64,000 bases of DNA from Flavobacteriaceae bacterium bin25 (GCA_002238525.1 MPMN01000004.1:1-64000); one strand, 5' to 3'; shown: positions 34,867 to 44,802, counted from the stretch's first letter. Numbers and translations are program-made. The notes: generated by a model from the letters alone, not told the origin.

Positions 34867-37788
34867 GTGAACATCAAAACCAAACTAAAGGATTTAAGTA
34901 GTACTATTTCAGGTGAACTACATACAGATTATCTAACACGTACTCTATATTCTACCGATGCTTCGGTTTATAAGATGATGCCAACGGCTGTTTGTTATCC
35001 GAAGAATACGGATGATATTAGACAGTTGATTCTATTTGCTCGGCAGCATCAAGTAAGTCTGATTCCACGAACAGCTGGTACTTCTTTAGCCGGACAGTGT
35101 GTTGGTCATGGAATTGTTATTGATCTATCAAAACACTTCACCAAAATCATCAGTTTTAATAAAGCAGAAAAATCAGTTATTGTTCAGCCTGGTGTGATAA
35201 GAGATCAGTTGAACCTTTATTTAAAACAACATGGTTTATTTTTTTCTCCTAATACTTCAACTTCAAATTTCTGTATGATTGGAGGTATGGTTGGAAATAA
35301 TTCATGTGGAACAACCTCTATTCGTTATGGGGTAACACGGGATAAGGTCATCAGTTTGGATGTACTGTTGTCTGATGGTCATCTGGTACGTTTTAAAGAT
35401 TTGTCAGATAAAGAATTAATTCAGAAAAAATCCCAAAAAACCTTAGAAGGCAAAATTCATCGATTTCTAATTCAAAGACTTTCTCGTCGTAGTGTAAAAA
35501 ATCAAATTCTACGGGGATATCCTTCTCAAAAAATTCATAGGAGGAATACCGGATATGCCGTAGATGAGTTAATCAGGCAGCGACCATTTGAACTAGAAGG
35601 CGATCCGTTTAATCTCTGTAGTCTCATCACAGGAAGTGAAGGGACATTGGGCATTGTCACCCAAATCGAACTCCGATTGGATAATTTACCACCTGAACAT
35701 AATGGGATGGTCATTGCTCATTTTGATAGTGTTATCAAGGCTTTGAAGGCTGTACAAGCAGTCATGAAGCACCAGTTATATGGATGTGAGTTAGTGGATA
35801 AAAATATTTTGGATTGCACAAAAAATCATCCTTTGCATCAAAAAAATCGGTTTTTTATCAATGGAGATCCTCAAGCCATTCTAATGTTAGAAGTGAGGAG
35901 TCATACAGAGGAGGATCTTCAAAGTAAAATAGACCAACTCAATTCCACACTAGGTGAAATAGGTTTAAGTTATGCAGATGTAGCCTTAACTGGTTCTGAT
36001 GTGGATGCTGCTATATCACTTAGAGTATCAGGACTTGGACTCTTGGGAAATATAGTTGGTGATAAAAAATCAGCAGCATGCATTGAAGATACTGCGGTGT
36101 CTCTTGATGTTTTACCTCATTACATTGAGGATTTTCAAGAAATTGCTCGAAAATTCAATCAACAAATTGTCTATTATGCACATGCCGGTGCAGGGGAGTT
36201 GCATTTACGTCCACTATTAAACCTCAAGACTAATCAAGGACGTAAAGAGTTTAGGAATCTTACCAAACAAGTTGCTCAATTAGTCAACCGATATAATGGT
36301 TCTTTAAGTGGTGAGCATGGAGATGGAATTGTCCGCAGTGAATTCATTCCATTAGTTTTAGGCGAAAAAAATTATTCACTACTTTGGGAAATAAAACAAT
36401 GCTTTGATCCTCAAAATATTTTTAATCCGGGTAAAATTGTCGATTCTTTTCCGATGGATAAGAATTTACGTTTTGATTATGAGCAAGATCACTCAAGTAT
36501 TCAAACCAAATTTGATTTTAGTGATGACAAAGGTCTTCTGAGGTCACTTGAGAGATGTAACGGTGCTGGAAATTGTCGCTCCATTGGTCCATCCGGTGTT
36601 CTATGTCCTAGTTATCGTGCGACTAGAGACGAGGTTCATACCACACGAGGAAGGGCAAATGTACTGAGAGAGGCTTTAGGTAATCCTTTGACTTTAAACC
36701 CTTTTGATTCAAAAGAAGCCAAGGTAGTATTGGATTTGTGCTTATCCTGCAAAGCTTGTATTTCTGAATGTCCAAGTAGTGTAGATATGGCTACCTATAA
36801 GGCCGAGTTTACCTATCAGTACAATAAATTGAATGGCATTCGCTTGAGAGATCGACTATTTGCGCATTATACAAATGTAAACAAACGGATTAGACCCATA
36901 CGTTGGTTGTACAATACATTGATCAACAATAGTTTAATCTCTGGCATTATGAAGCGATCAATGGGTATTTCGCCGGAACGTTCATTGCCGAATCTTTACA
37001 GAAAGCCAAGATTTACAAAATTTGAAGCTGGAGAGAACTCAACTAAAAAAACGGTTTGTCTTTACATTGATGAGTTTACTTATTTCAATGAACCTCATAT
37101 TGCACATCATGCGTATGAGCTTTTGATTTTGTTGGGTTATAATGTTATTGTTCTTCCTTTTAGGGAAAGTGGTCGAACTTTCATATCCAAAGGCTTATTA
37201 GATCAAGCTCAAAAGCGTTTAGAAGTGATATTTGATGAGTATGCACCGATAATGGGTCGAGATAAGGTCTTGATAGGAATAGAGCCTTCAGCTGTTTATA
37301 CATTTAGAGACGAGTTACCTAAAATTCTAAAGAAATCAGATCAATTAATTTCTTTTTCAAGACGTTGTGAACTGATTGATACATTCTTGGCCAATGAATA
37401 TAGAGAAGGGAATATTGGGAGTAGTTTTTTTTCGAATGAAAATAGGACAGTGAAATTCCATGCTCATTGCTATCAGAAGGCTTTAGGGAGTGTTGTAGAT
37501 ACTTTCGAAATATTGAACCTTCCTCAAAATTACCAGGTTACCATTCTGAACACTGGATGTTGTGGAATGGCCGGTTCCTTTGGATATGAAAAAGAGCATT
37601 ATGATATCAGCATGAAAATTGGTCAGGATCGTCTTTTTCCGGCGATTGAGAGCTCCTCTGATGAGGTCATTATTGCTGCAAATGGAACGTCTTGTCGGCA
37701 CCAAATTTTTGATGGGACCGGACGGAAGAGTTCGCATCCTGTGAGTATTCTTTGGCAAGATATTACGAAGAAAACATCTTTGAAGTAA
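34867..37788 (+). CDS. YdiJ-type FAD and 4Fe-4S dehydrogenase
   Basis: A 973-residue fusion. Residues about 1-270 form the PCMH-type FAD-binding domain (IPRTAGTSLAGQCVGHG, IGGMVGNNSCGTTSIRYG, LITGSEGTLGIVTQIELRL); about 270-530 the FAD-linked oxidase C-terminal domain (HAGAGELHLRP, SGEHGDGIVRSEF, FDPQNIFNPGKI). Then come iron-sulfur motifs, CNGAGNCR...CPSYRATRDE and CLSCKACISECPSSVD, and a CCG-type domain near the end (NTGCCGMAGSFGYE). The family oxidises D-2-hydroxy acids (D-lactate, D-2-hydroxyglutarate) and feeds electrons to the respiratory chain. Which acid is used cannot be told. The start is a GTG at 34867. Confidence 0.93.
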   Translation: MNIKTKLKDLSSTISGELHTDYLTRTLYSTDASVYKMMPTAVCYPKNTDDIRQLILFARQHQVSLIPRTAGTSLAGQCVGHGIVIDLSKHFTKIISFNKAEKSVIVQPGVIRDQLNLYLKQHGLFFSPNTSTSNFCMIGGMVGNNSCGTTSIRYGVTRDKVISLDVLLSDGHLVRFKDLSDKELIQKKSQKTLEGKIHRFLIQRLSRRSVKNQILRGYPSQKIHRRNTGYAVDELIRQRPFELEGDPFNLCSLITGSEGTLGIVTQIELRLDNLPPEHNGMVIAHFDSVIKALKAVQAVMKHQLYGCELVDKNILDCTKNHPLHQKNRFFINGDPQAILMLEVRSHTEEDLQSKIDQLNSTLGEIGLSYADVALTGSDVDAAISLRVSGLGLLGNIVGDKKSAACIEDTAVSLDVLPHYIEDFQEIARKFNQQIVYYAHAGAGELHLRPLLNLKTNQGRKEFRNLTKQVAQLVNRYNGSLSGEHGDGIVRSEFIPLVLGEKNYSLLWEIKQCFDPQNIFNPGKIVDSFPMDKNLRFDYEQDHSSIQTKFDFSDDKGLLRSLERCNGAGNCRSIGPSGVLCPSYRATRDEVHTTRGRANVLREALGNPLTLNPFDSKEAKVVLDLCLSCKACISECPSSVDMATYKAEFTYQYNKLNGIRLRDRLFAHYTNVNKRIRPIRWLYNTLINNSLISGIMKRSMGISPERSLPNLYRKPRFTKFEAGENSTKKTVCLYIDEFTYFNEPHIAHHAYELLILLGYNVIVLPFRESGRTFISKGLLDQAQKRLEVIFDEYAPIMGRDKVLIGIEPSAVYTFRDELPKILKKSDQLISFSRRCELIDTFLANEYREGNIGSSFFSNENRTVKFHAHCYQKALGSVVDTFEILNLPQNYQVTILNTGCCGMAGSFGYEKEHYDISMKIGQDRLFPAIESSSDEVIIAANGTSCRHQIFDGTGRKSSHPVSILWQDITKKTSLK

Positions 37789-37942
37789 AAAACGATTTCT
37801 TGCATTGTTGACTTTTCAAAAAATAAAATTATGTATAGGGTTAAATTTTATTGACAACATCTTAATGGGGAATGTTTTCTAGTCCATGTTGGATTTGAAT
37901 TACATATTGTGTCGAAAACCTTATAAATAGACTAAGAGTGGT

Positions 37943-37950
37943 TAATTTTG
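37943..37950 (+). promoter_or_regulatory. Bacteroidota -7 promoter box of aroC
   Basis: TAATTTTG, ten bases before the ATG at 37961. The predicted 5' leader is only about five bases. Confidence 0.5.
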
Positions 37951-37960
37951 CGTTTAGCAG

Positions 37961-39028
37961 ATGCGTGGAAATATATTTGGGACCCTTTTTCAGTTAAGTA
38001 CTTTTGGTGAATCTCATGGACCAGCTATAGGAGGTATAATCCAAGGTTGTCCTCCCGGAGTTTCCATTGATTTAGATGCCATCCAAAAAGAATTAGACAG
38101 AAGAAGACCAGGTCAATCTAAAATAGTTACCCAAAGAAAAGAACCTGATAAAGTCGTCTTTTATTCTGGTTTGTTTGAAGGTAAAACAACTGGATTTCCC
38201 TTAGGATTTCATATAATCAACTCGAATCAAAAATCTAAAGATTACGATCACCTCAAAGACAAATATCGTCCTTCACATTCAGATTATACTTATGATAAAA
38301 AGTATGGTATAAGGGATTATAGGGGTGGTGGTAGAAGTTCTGCGAGAGAAACAGCAAACTGGGTAGTTGGAGGTGCTGTTGCTAAGCAGTTTTTAAAGCC
38401 AACTTCGATAAAGATTACGGCATTTGTTTCAGCCGTTGGTGATTTAAGTCTCGAAATACCATACCAGAACCTTGACTTTTCTAATATTGAAAAAAATCTT
38501 GTTCGTTGTCCTGATTTTGATACTGCTAAAAAAATGGAACAAAGAATTAAAGAAATTCGAAAGGAGGGAGATACTATTGGTGGGATAATACAATGCGTTA
38601 TACAGGGGGTTCCAATCGGCTTAGGTGAGCCAATATTCAATAAACTACATGCTGAGTTAGCTAGGGCAATGTTGACTATCAATGCATCAAAAGGATTCGA
38701 ATATGGGAGTGGTTTTGGTGGGACTTCCATGAAAGGTTCCCAGCACAATGATTTATTTGAATCCGATGGAACTACCTCAACCAATTATTCTGGAGGAATT
38801 CAAGGAGGTATTTCAACCGGAATGGATATCTATTTCAATGTTGCATTCAAACCTGTTGCAACCATTATGCAGAATCAAACTAGTATTAATAAAGACCATC
38901 AGAAAATAACTATTCAAGGAAAAGGGAGACACGATCCTTGTGTGCTACCTCGAGCAGTACCCATCGTTGAAGCTTTGACAGCCTTAGTTTTAGCAGACTT
39001 TGTACTGATGAAGAGGACTTATAGCTAA
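37961..39028 (+). CDS. aroC: Chorismate synthase
   Basis: Last step of the shikimate pathway: reduced-FMN-dependent conversion of EPSP to chorismate. The 355 residues have the three family signatures: [18 protein letters not shown] near 16-33, the [20 protein letters not shown] block near 124-143, and [17 protein letters not shown] near the end. [17 protein letters not shown] is also typical. Length is normal. It is monocistronic, with its own promoter, and a structured hairpin lies 40 bases after its stop. A 155-codon antisense frame over it is a shadow. Confidence 0.97.
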   Translation: MRGNIFGTLFQLSTFGESHGPAIGGIIQGCPPGVSIDLDAIQKELDRRRPGQSKIVTQRKEPDKVVFYSGLFEGKTTGFPLGFHIINSNQKSKDYDHLKDKYRPSHSDYTYDKKYGIRDYRGGGRSSARETANWVVGGAVAKQFLKPTSIKITAFVSAVGDLSLEIPYQNLDFSNIEKNLVRCPDFDTAKKMEQRIKEIRKEGDTIGGIIQCVIQGVPIGLGEPIFNKLHAELARAMLTINASKGFEYGSGFGGTSMKGSQHNDLFESDGTTSTNYSGGIQGGISTGMDIYFNVAFKPVATIMQNQTSINKDHQKITIQGKGRHDPCVLPRAVPIVEALTALVLADFVLMKRTYS

Positions 39029-39068
39029 GAATAGTTTATTAACCGCACAACCAACACATAGTGAGAAA

Positions 39069-39126
39069 CAAACTTAACTGACGATTACATGGAAATGTAA
39101 TAATCCTCATCGTTTTCTTAAGTTTG
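39069..39126. other. Structured imperfect palindrome after aroC
   Basis: CAAACTTAA (39069-39077) pairs with TTAAGTTTG (39118-39126), and inside it ATTACAT (39084-39090) pairs with ATGTAAT (39095-39101) around a GGAA tetraloop. A one-sided bulge separates the two stems; ACG/CGT may extend the inner one. There is no T tract, so it is not a standard terminator. It may be an RNA 3'-end structure for aroC. Confidence 0.45.
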
Positions 39127-39453
39127 AGACGACATATTTGAAATGTGATGAAATTCTATTTCAAGAACTAATGATTTATAATTTTATTAGAAGAAAATTC
39201 AGTTACCATATTACTTCCATCCAAAAAGTAGTTTTTCTTTTTATTAAACTTACCTTTGTCCAACTCCCAACTATTGTGCTTGTCAAAATAAATCAATTAC
39301 CGAGACTTCATTAAAAACGTATAAATCTACTGTATAGAATAGTTATCAAACATAAAATACCGCACATCCAAATAGGAAGTTTCGGCAGCAGCAATGGCTG
39401 ATTTAAGAAGAAGCATTGTATGGATAATCTAAAAATGTACCAACAATATTAAA
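39127..39453. other. Intergenic stretch ahead of the first symporter
   Basis: About 330 AT-rich bases. No gene, RNA or clear TAnnTTTG promoter was recognised. Confidence 0.4.
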
Positions 39454-40737
39454 ATGAATAATCAGGAAAACTCAACAAGTAAAATCAATTCTAATCGTCC
39501 TTGGTACCTAATTCTCCATTGGCAAGTATTTATGGCAATGGCTTTGGGGGTACTGATAGGTTATTCGCCGGTAGGTGAATTTTTTGCCATCTATTTTGGT
39601 TGGCTTGGGGATTTATTTATGCGTCTATTGAAAATGATTATCGTTCCGTTAGTAGTGGCATCCATAATTTCAGGTGTAGCTTCTGCTGGGGGCGGACGTG
39701 TAGTTGGCAGGATGTTTGGTAAAACACTACTATATTACCTAGTATCAAGTTTTTTAGCTGCCTTAACAGGGTTATTATTGTTTAACATGATCAATCCTGG
39801 AAGGGGTTATCCAGTGACTGACACGGGTACTGAACCTCCTGATTTGGCAACACCTGAATCACCAATTGACCTTTTATTGGATATTGTACCCACGAATTTT
39901 TTTGCATCAGCTTCAGCTGGAGATATGCTGGGCATCATCTTTTTCTCTATTGTTTTTGGGATAGCTATTACTACTCTTCCAGATCAATCTCGAACGAAGA
40001 TCACAAATGTGTTTGACTTGTTATTCAAGGTCATGATATCATTAACATCTGCTATCATTAAGTTTTTACCAATTGGGGTTTTTGGTTTGATGGTAACACT
40101 TGTTGGAAAAACTGGGCTGCAATCTTTTGGGAACCTTTTTCAATATGTTTTGGCTCTAGGGTCTGGTCTTTCAATTCACTTTTTAATTTCCATACCTCTT
40201 TTGCTCTACTTCTGGGGACGTGTTTCCCCTTGGAAGCACCTAATGAATTTGCGAGAAACTTTATTGGTTGCTTTTACCACTAGTTCATCAGCAGCAACTT
40301 TACCGGTAACTTTATCAGCAGTAAGGCAAAAAGTAGGGGTATCTGATCGAGTATCTTCATTTACATTACCCATGGGAGCTACAGTGAATATGGATGGTAC
40401 TGCTATAATGGAGTGCGTAGGAGCTTTATTTATTGCTCAAGCCTTGGGTGCTGAAATTGGATTCATGACTCAGGTAGCTGTTGTAATTACTGCTTTATTG
40501 GCTTCGATAGGAGCGGCTGCGGTCCCTTCAGCCGGTTTAGTGGTCATTTTTATTATTCTCAATGTTATTGGAATTGGTGATAACCCTGAGGCTCTTCTAA
40601 TTGTGGGTGCTATGCTTTCTATAGACCGTCCTCTTGATATGGCCCGTACAGCTGTAAATGTATATAGTGACTCATGTGCAGCAGTGGTTGTAGCCAAATG
40701 GGAGGGTGAGACTCAAATCAATAAAGAGATAAGATAA
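39454..40737 (+). CDS. Dicarboxylate/amino acid:cation symporter (DAACS family), first copy
   Basis: Imports glutamate, aspartate or C4-dicarboxylates with sodium or protons across the inner membrane. The 427 residues have about eight transmembrane helices and two re-entrant loops. Signatures are the serine-rich TTSSSAATLPVTLSAV (HP1), the cation/substrate motif GATVNMDGTAIME near 308 (NMDGT), and AAVPSAGLVVIF with DRPLDMARTAVNVYSD (HP2 and helix 8). An insert-like acidic loop (DTGTEPPDLATPESP) lies near 125-140. Followed in the same direction by a related carrier 270 bases on; the two are diverged paralogues. Confidence 0.93.
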   Translation: MNNQENSTSKINSNRPWYLILHWQVFMAMALGVLIGYSPVGEFFAIYFGWLGDLFMRLLKMIIVPLVVASIISGVASAGGGRVVGRMFGKTLLYYLVSSFLAALTGLLLFNMINPGRGYPVTDTGTEPPDLATPESPIDLLLDIVPTNFFASASAGDMLGIIFFSIVFGIAITTLPDQSRTKITNVFDLLFKVMISLTSAIIKFLPIGVFGLMVTLVGKTGLQSFGNLFQYVLALGSGLSIHFLISIPLLLYFWGRVSPWKHLMNLRETLLVAFTTSSSAATLPVTLSAVRQKVGVSDRVSSFTLPMGATVNMDGTAIMECVGALFIAQALGAEIGFMTQVAVVITALLASIGAAAVPSAGLVVIFIILNVIGIGDNPEALLIVGAMLSIDRPLDMARTAVNVYSDSCAAVVVAKWEGETQINKEIR

Positions 40738-41007
40738 TATTTTTGGGCACATTAGTCAATTTAATCGAATGAACCCCAACGGTTAATACATATGGGATTA
40801 TATATTTCTTTTAATTCACCAAATAGAACTTAGAACATATCCACAAATGTCTGATTGTATGGCATAATACTTTTATTGAATCGAATTATAAAAAGCAATG
40901 GTTTTTGCCCAGGCATTATAATGGTGCAGCAAGGTACTTTAGCTTTTGCATAATTGCTTCACATTCATAGATTGGAATAATGGATATGATCTTTAATTTA
41001 TATCAAT

Positions 41008-42270
41008 ATGAAGTTACATTGGAAAATTTTGCTAGGTCTATCTTTTGGGGTTCTCTTTGGGATCCTGATGACTTTTTTCAGTTGGGGAAATCATTTTGTT
41101 GCTGATTTTATCAAGCCATTCGGGACCATTTTCATCAACCTGCTCAAGTTAATGGCTGTACCTATAATATTAGCTTCTCTGGTTAATGGTATAGCTAATT
41201 TGTCAGATCTAAATGAGCTTAAAAGTTTAGGAATAAGAACAATTTTATTGTTTGTTGTGACAACTGTATTTGCTGTTTCTGTTGGGGTTCTTTTGGTGAA
41301 CACTATTCAACCGGGTAATACTATTAGTCCGGAGTTGAAGGAAAGCTTAATTGATATTTATGCTGATGAGACTAGCTCAAAACAAGAAGTCGCTAGTCAA
41401 CAAGTTGACAGAGGTCCTCTTCAATTTCTGGTTGATATTTTTCCCGAAAATATATTTGATGCAACTACTGACAACAGGAGAATGTTACAGGTCATCTTTT
41501 TTGCCATAATGTTTGGTATCGGTATCATTTTTATACCTGAGAAAAAGGCACGTCCGATGCGTGAATTTTTTTCTTCTTTCAACGATATAGGTATGAAGTT
41601 GATTGATTTTATTATGATTGTTGCTCCTTATGGAGTTTTTGCGCTGATGGCTACAATAGTTACTGAAGCCCCTAGTTTAGAATTTTTTGGAGCTTTAGGT
41701 TTATACGCTTTAACTACTGTTCTCGGTTTAATTATTTTGATTGGAACGGATACTCTTTGGGTTACTTTGTTTGGAAAGAAAAGTCCTTGGTTTTTCCTCA
41801 GGGGAATAGCTCCTGCTCAATTGGTAGCTTTTTCTACGAGTTCTAGTGCAGCTACTTTACCCATTACAATTAAACAAGCAAAGAACAAACTGAAAGTTCA
41901 AGATCATATAAGGAGTTTTGTTCTTCCGATTGGAGCAACAGTAAATATGGATGGCACTTGTCTTTATCAGGGTGTTTCAGCCATTTTTATTGCTCAGGTT
42001 TTTGGAATTGATTTGTCATTATCTGCTCAGCTAGGAATTATATTGACATCAACCTTAGCTTCTATTGGTACAGCTCCTGTTCCAAGTGCGGGTTTTATCA
42101 CTCTGGTAATTGTTTTAGCCCAAGCGGGGATACCTGAGGCTGGATTGGCATTGGTTATAGCTCTTGATAGACCATTGAATATGTGCCGTACTGTGAAAAA
42201 TATAACCGGTGATGCAGCGGTTTCTTTGGTAGTGGAAAATTCTCTCAAAAAGTCAAAATTTAAGTCCTGA
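41008..42270 (+). CDS. Dicarboxylate/amino acid:cation symporter (DAACS family), second copy
   Basis: A 420-residue paralogue of the preceding carrier, with the same landmarks: STSSSAATLPITIKQA, GATVNMDGTCLYQG, GTAPVPSAGFITLV and DRPLNMCRTVKNITGD. It differs in the periplasmic loop, which is polar and acidic (DIYADETSSKQEVASQ) near 110-130. The pair may have different substrates or affinities; which is not visible. No promoter was recognised in the 270 bases between the two, so co-transcription is possible. Confidence 0.93.
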   Translation: MKLHWKILLGLSFGVLFGILMTFFSWGNHFVADFIKPFGTIFINLLKLMAVPIILASLVNGIANLSDLNELKSLGIRTILLFVVTTVFAVSVGVLLVNTIQPGNTISPELKESLIDIYADETSSKQEVASQQVDRGPLQFLVDIFPENIFDATTDNRRMLQVIFFAIMFGIGIIFIPEKKARPMREFFSSFNDIGMKLIDFIMIVAPYGVFALMATIVTEAPSLEFFGALGLYALTTVLGLIILIGTDTLWVTLFGKKSPWFFLRGIAPAQLVAFSTSSSAATLPITIKQAKNKLKVQDHIRSFVLPIGATVNMDGTCLYQGVSAIFIAQVFGIDLSLSAQLGIILTSTLASIGTAPVPSAGFITLVIVLAQAGIPEAGLALVIALDRPLNMCRTVKNITGDAAVSLVVENSLKKSKFKS

Positions 42271-42660
42271 CGTAGGTTCAATGAACTATAAATGTCGAAT
42301 CAATATAAGAGACCATTGTACCAAATCTTTGAAATTAGCATTAGAATATGTGATTTAATCTAATTTAGAAATCTATTTAACAAATACTTAAATACTTATT
42401 AAAATTTAATCTCCTTTTTTAAGATCTCTATACATTTTTAAATCCGTGCAATTAATACCCTTATTCCAATTTTATGGAATGAATGATATAGGTTAAAGGC
42501 ATTGTGTTGATCTTCTCAAACCAAATATCAACCATTTATATTTGATAATTAAGGTATTTGTTATTTTCGTCCCTGACTTAGATAAGGGATCTACGCAAGT
42601 TTGTCAAAAGGGCATTTTTTTCTTTCATAAAAAATTTTTTTAGTCATTTTATTGAATAAT

Positions 42661-42685
42661 TTGGGAATTATATGCTTTTGTAACC
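42661..42685 (+). repeat. Left arm of a perfect 25-bp inverted repeat around the AbiE cassette
   Basis: Begins TTGGGAATTATATGC and ends TTTTGTAACC. Its exact reverse complement is at 45049-45073. The 2363 bases between hold the AbiEi/AbiEii operon and two antitoxin remnants. Bases immediately inside and outside the arms do not match well. Confidence 0.85.
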
Positions 42686-42748
42686 ATTGATATTAGGTGT
42701 TGATGAGGCATCTCGTGTGTGGGAAAAATACCAAAACAAAGCAGAAAA

Positions 42749-42820
42749 GTACATTTGGATAATGATTTAGTTTTTCCTGATTATGTATTTGATGATTTAG
42801 TTGAATTCCATACTCATTAA
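42749..42820 (+). pseudogene. 3' remnant of a second AbiEi-like antitoxin gene
   Basis: The frame ending at the TAA of 42820 reads VHLDNDLVFPDY then VFDDLVEFHTH. The intact antitoxin ends VLNNDLDFPDY then TLDNLVEFHAH. Nucleotide similarity over 42761-42820 and 43909-43968 is high. Nothing of the rest of the gene is seen to its left, so only the last 24 or so codons survive. Confidence 0.8.
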
Positions 42821-42838
42821 AGTCAATATTAAACCTGT

Positions 42839-42846
42839 TATTTTTG
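42839..42846 (+). promoter_or_regulatory. Bacteroidota -7 promoter box of the abiE operon
   Basis: TATTTTTG, 27 bases before the antitoxin ATG at 42874. AbiEi antitoxins commonly repress their own promoter by binding inverted repeats; no clear operator palindrome was identified here. Confidence 0.55.
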
Positions 42847-42873
42847 TATTGAACAACAGATAATTTTTAAAAA

Positions 42874-43968
42874 ATGAAATTCATCCACTTTATAGAAAAG
42901 AAAATAGCACGAAATGAATTAACCTTCACTTTGGATGAGGTAAAGAATGCTTGTAATAAATCTTCAACCGATATAAAAAAAGAAATTGAACTTTATGCGG
43001 AGAAAAAATATGTTTTTCCCCTATTAGAAGATTTTTGTGTCATTGTTCCAGAAAAAGAAAAAAGAAAAATAGCAATGAGAATTTGTTATTACATTGAAGA
43101 TCTAGGTCGGTTTTTAGATAAAAACGGAAAATACTATGTCAGTATGCTAAGAGCATCAGCCATGCATGGGGCTAGCCATCATGCTGTGTTTGTTGATTTT
43201 TTAACCGTAGATAAACTCAACTACCCCTTCTCGAAATTTTATAAAAAAGAGGAGTTCACTAATCAGTTAAAACATTTATACCGGACAAAAGATAATACCA
43301 TTCCATTGCATAAAGGTTATTATCGCACTGACATCATGATTAACCAATACTTTCCGCCAAAACATGATGTCCCCATACCGGAGAAAACCAAACCGGCAGA
43401 AGTCACTCATTCCCGTCAATATGATTTTGAATGGGGACCATCTAAAACGATATTTCAACAGCACCCTAATACATACAAAACAAACCGCAAAAACATCTGG
43501 CGAAAAGAATTTCCTGATGAGAAAAAAGGATTTAATTTCTCTAGCCCTAGCTTAACAGCAGTAGATTTGATTTATGAACATGCTCATTGGGGGTTCATGA
43601 GTAATGTCTTACATAATATCGAGGAATTATCCGAAAAAATGACTCCCGAGGATATTTGTGAATTACTCAGTTGGTACCCCAATAATGAAGTGATCCAAAG
43701 ACTAGGGTTTTTGATAGAACTTTTATACGGAGAACGAACTTTATTAGAACCCATTGAACATCATTTTAAAACAATAGGACTTAAAAAAATAAGGTTATCA
43801 GATATAAACCCCGGTGATGACCCAACAAAATATATAGATAAAGAAAAAAACGAAAAAATAAAGCGACTTGCTGAAAAATGGAACATAGAAATCACTTTCG
43901 TTTTAAATAATGATTTGGATTTCCCTGATTATACATTAGATAATTTAGTTGAATTCCATGCACATTAA
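42874..43968 (+). CDS. AbiEi-family antitoxin (type IV toxin-antitoxin), enlarged
   Basis: Antitoxin and likely transcriptional repressor of the adjacent toxin. The 364 residues begin with a winged-helix-like N-terminal domain (FIEKKIARNELTFTLDEVKNACNKS), then SMLRASAMHGASHHAVFVDF and the AbiEi landmark FNFSSPSLTAVDLIYEHAHWGF, followed by the helical NVLHNIEELSEKMTPEDICEL region. Most AbiEi relatives are 200-290 residues; here an additional stretch lies at about 150-215 (HKGYYRTDIMINQYFPPKHD and onwards), and a C-terminal tail at 310-364. The toxin start overlaps its 3' end by 11 bases. Remnants of sister copies lie on both sides. Confidence 0.8.
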   Translation: MKFIHFIEKKIARNELTFTLDEVKNACNKSSTDIKKEIELYAEKKYVFPLLEDFCVIVPEKEKRKIAMRICYYIEDLGRFLDKNGKYYVSMLRASAMHGASHHAVFVDFLTVDKLNYPFSKFYKKEEFTNQLKHLYRTKDNTIPLHKGYYRTDIMINQYFPPKHDVPIPEKTKPAEVTHSRQYDFEWGPSKTIFQQHPNTYKTNRKNIWRKEFPDEKKGFNFSSPSLTAVDLIYEHAHWGFMSNVLHNIEELSEKMTPEDICELLSWYPNNEVIQRLGFLIELLYGERTLLEPIEHHFKTIGLKKIRLSDINPGDDPTKYIDKEKNEKIKRLAEKWNIEITFVLNNDLDFPDYTLDNLVEFHAH

Positions 43969-44767
43969 AAAAGAACAAATTGAAGAATGGGCAGCGAAAA
44001 AGCATTTTCAAGAAGAGGCACATGCAGAAATAGATTTGCGTTTAGAGTTTCTTTTAAATGCCACTTATCAAAAAGAATGGTTACGAAAGCACCTGATATT
44101 TAAAGGGGGAACCGCATTACACAAAATACATTTAAAAGAAAATCTTAGATTTTCTGAAGATATTGATTTAGAACACAGACAAAATCAGAAAATGTTCGAA
44201 ACTATAAATCAAATATTGCACTTATTTGAAGAATTGGATATGGAAGGAAAAGGTATAAATCAAAAAAACAATTATAAAATTCTATCTTTCTATAATTCAG
44301 AAATAACCAATCAAAGAGAGCGAGTGAAAATGGAAATTGGGTATAGAGAAGATTTCAGCATTTTGGGTTATACCCAAAAAATTCTTGACATCAATAATGT
44401 CTGTTTTGCATCTAAGGTATTAGTGAACACTTATGATATCAATGAAATACTAAGTCAGAAAACACGTGCTTTGTATCAACGGATTAAAGGAAGAGATTTA
44501 TATGATTTGTTCGTTTCTCGTTTGCATCCGGATTTTGATATAGAAAAAATAGCACAGTGTTTCATTCAGCATATGACTGATCAAAAATCAAGGAATAGTA
44601 TTATGCCTACTGAAAAGGAATTTATATTGAATATAGAAAAAAAAGAAAAGAATTCTGATTTTATTAATGACATTTATCGTTGTTTGAAAACCAATGTTGA
44701 ATACGATCAATCGGAGGCTTTTGAATGGGCGAAAAAGGATTTTGTTCCGGATTTAATTCAAGAGTGA
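43958..44767 (+). CDS. AbiEii/AbiGii-family nucleotidyltransferase toxin
   Basis: Toxin partner of the AbiEi antitoxin; known relatives (AbiEii, MenT) are nucleotidyltransferases that block growth, some by adding nucleotides to tRNA acceptor ends, and give abortive phage infection. The 269-residue protein shows the NTase motif FKGGTALHKIHLKENLRFSE followed by DIDLE (GG...DxD) and the later basic helix KTRALYQRIKGRDLYDLF that matches the conserved (K/R)xRxxxRDxYDL region. Catalytic residues appear intact. The start is the ATG at 43958, overlapping the antitoxin end; an in-frame TTG at 43949 is less likely. Confidence 0.9.
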   Translation: MHIKKEQIEEWAAKKHFQEEAHAEIDLRLEFLLNATYQKEWLRKHLIFKGGTALHKIHLKENLRFSEDIDLEHRQNQKMFETINQILHLFEELDMEGKGINQKNNYKILSFYNSEITNQRERVKMEIGYREDFSILGYTQKILDINNVCFASKVLVNTYDINEILSQKTRALYQRIKGRDLYDLFVSRLHPDFDIEKIAQCFIQHMTDQKSRNSIMPTEKEFILNIEKKEKNSDFINDIYRCLKTNVEYDQSEAFEWAKKDFVPDLIQE

Positions 44768-44802
44768 ATAAGGCAACTTGGACCTGACCCTGGTACAGGT
44801 TA

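Noticed and set aside
38317-38784. 155-codon minus-strand frame
   Set aside because: It lies entirely within aroC, whose plus frame carries all family motifs.
44782-44800. ACCTG...CAGGT inverted repeat after the toxin as a terminator
   Set aside because: Only a 5-bp stem with a long loop and no T tract.
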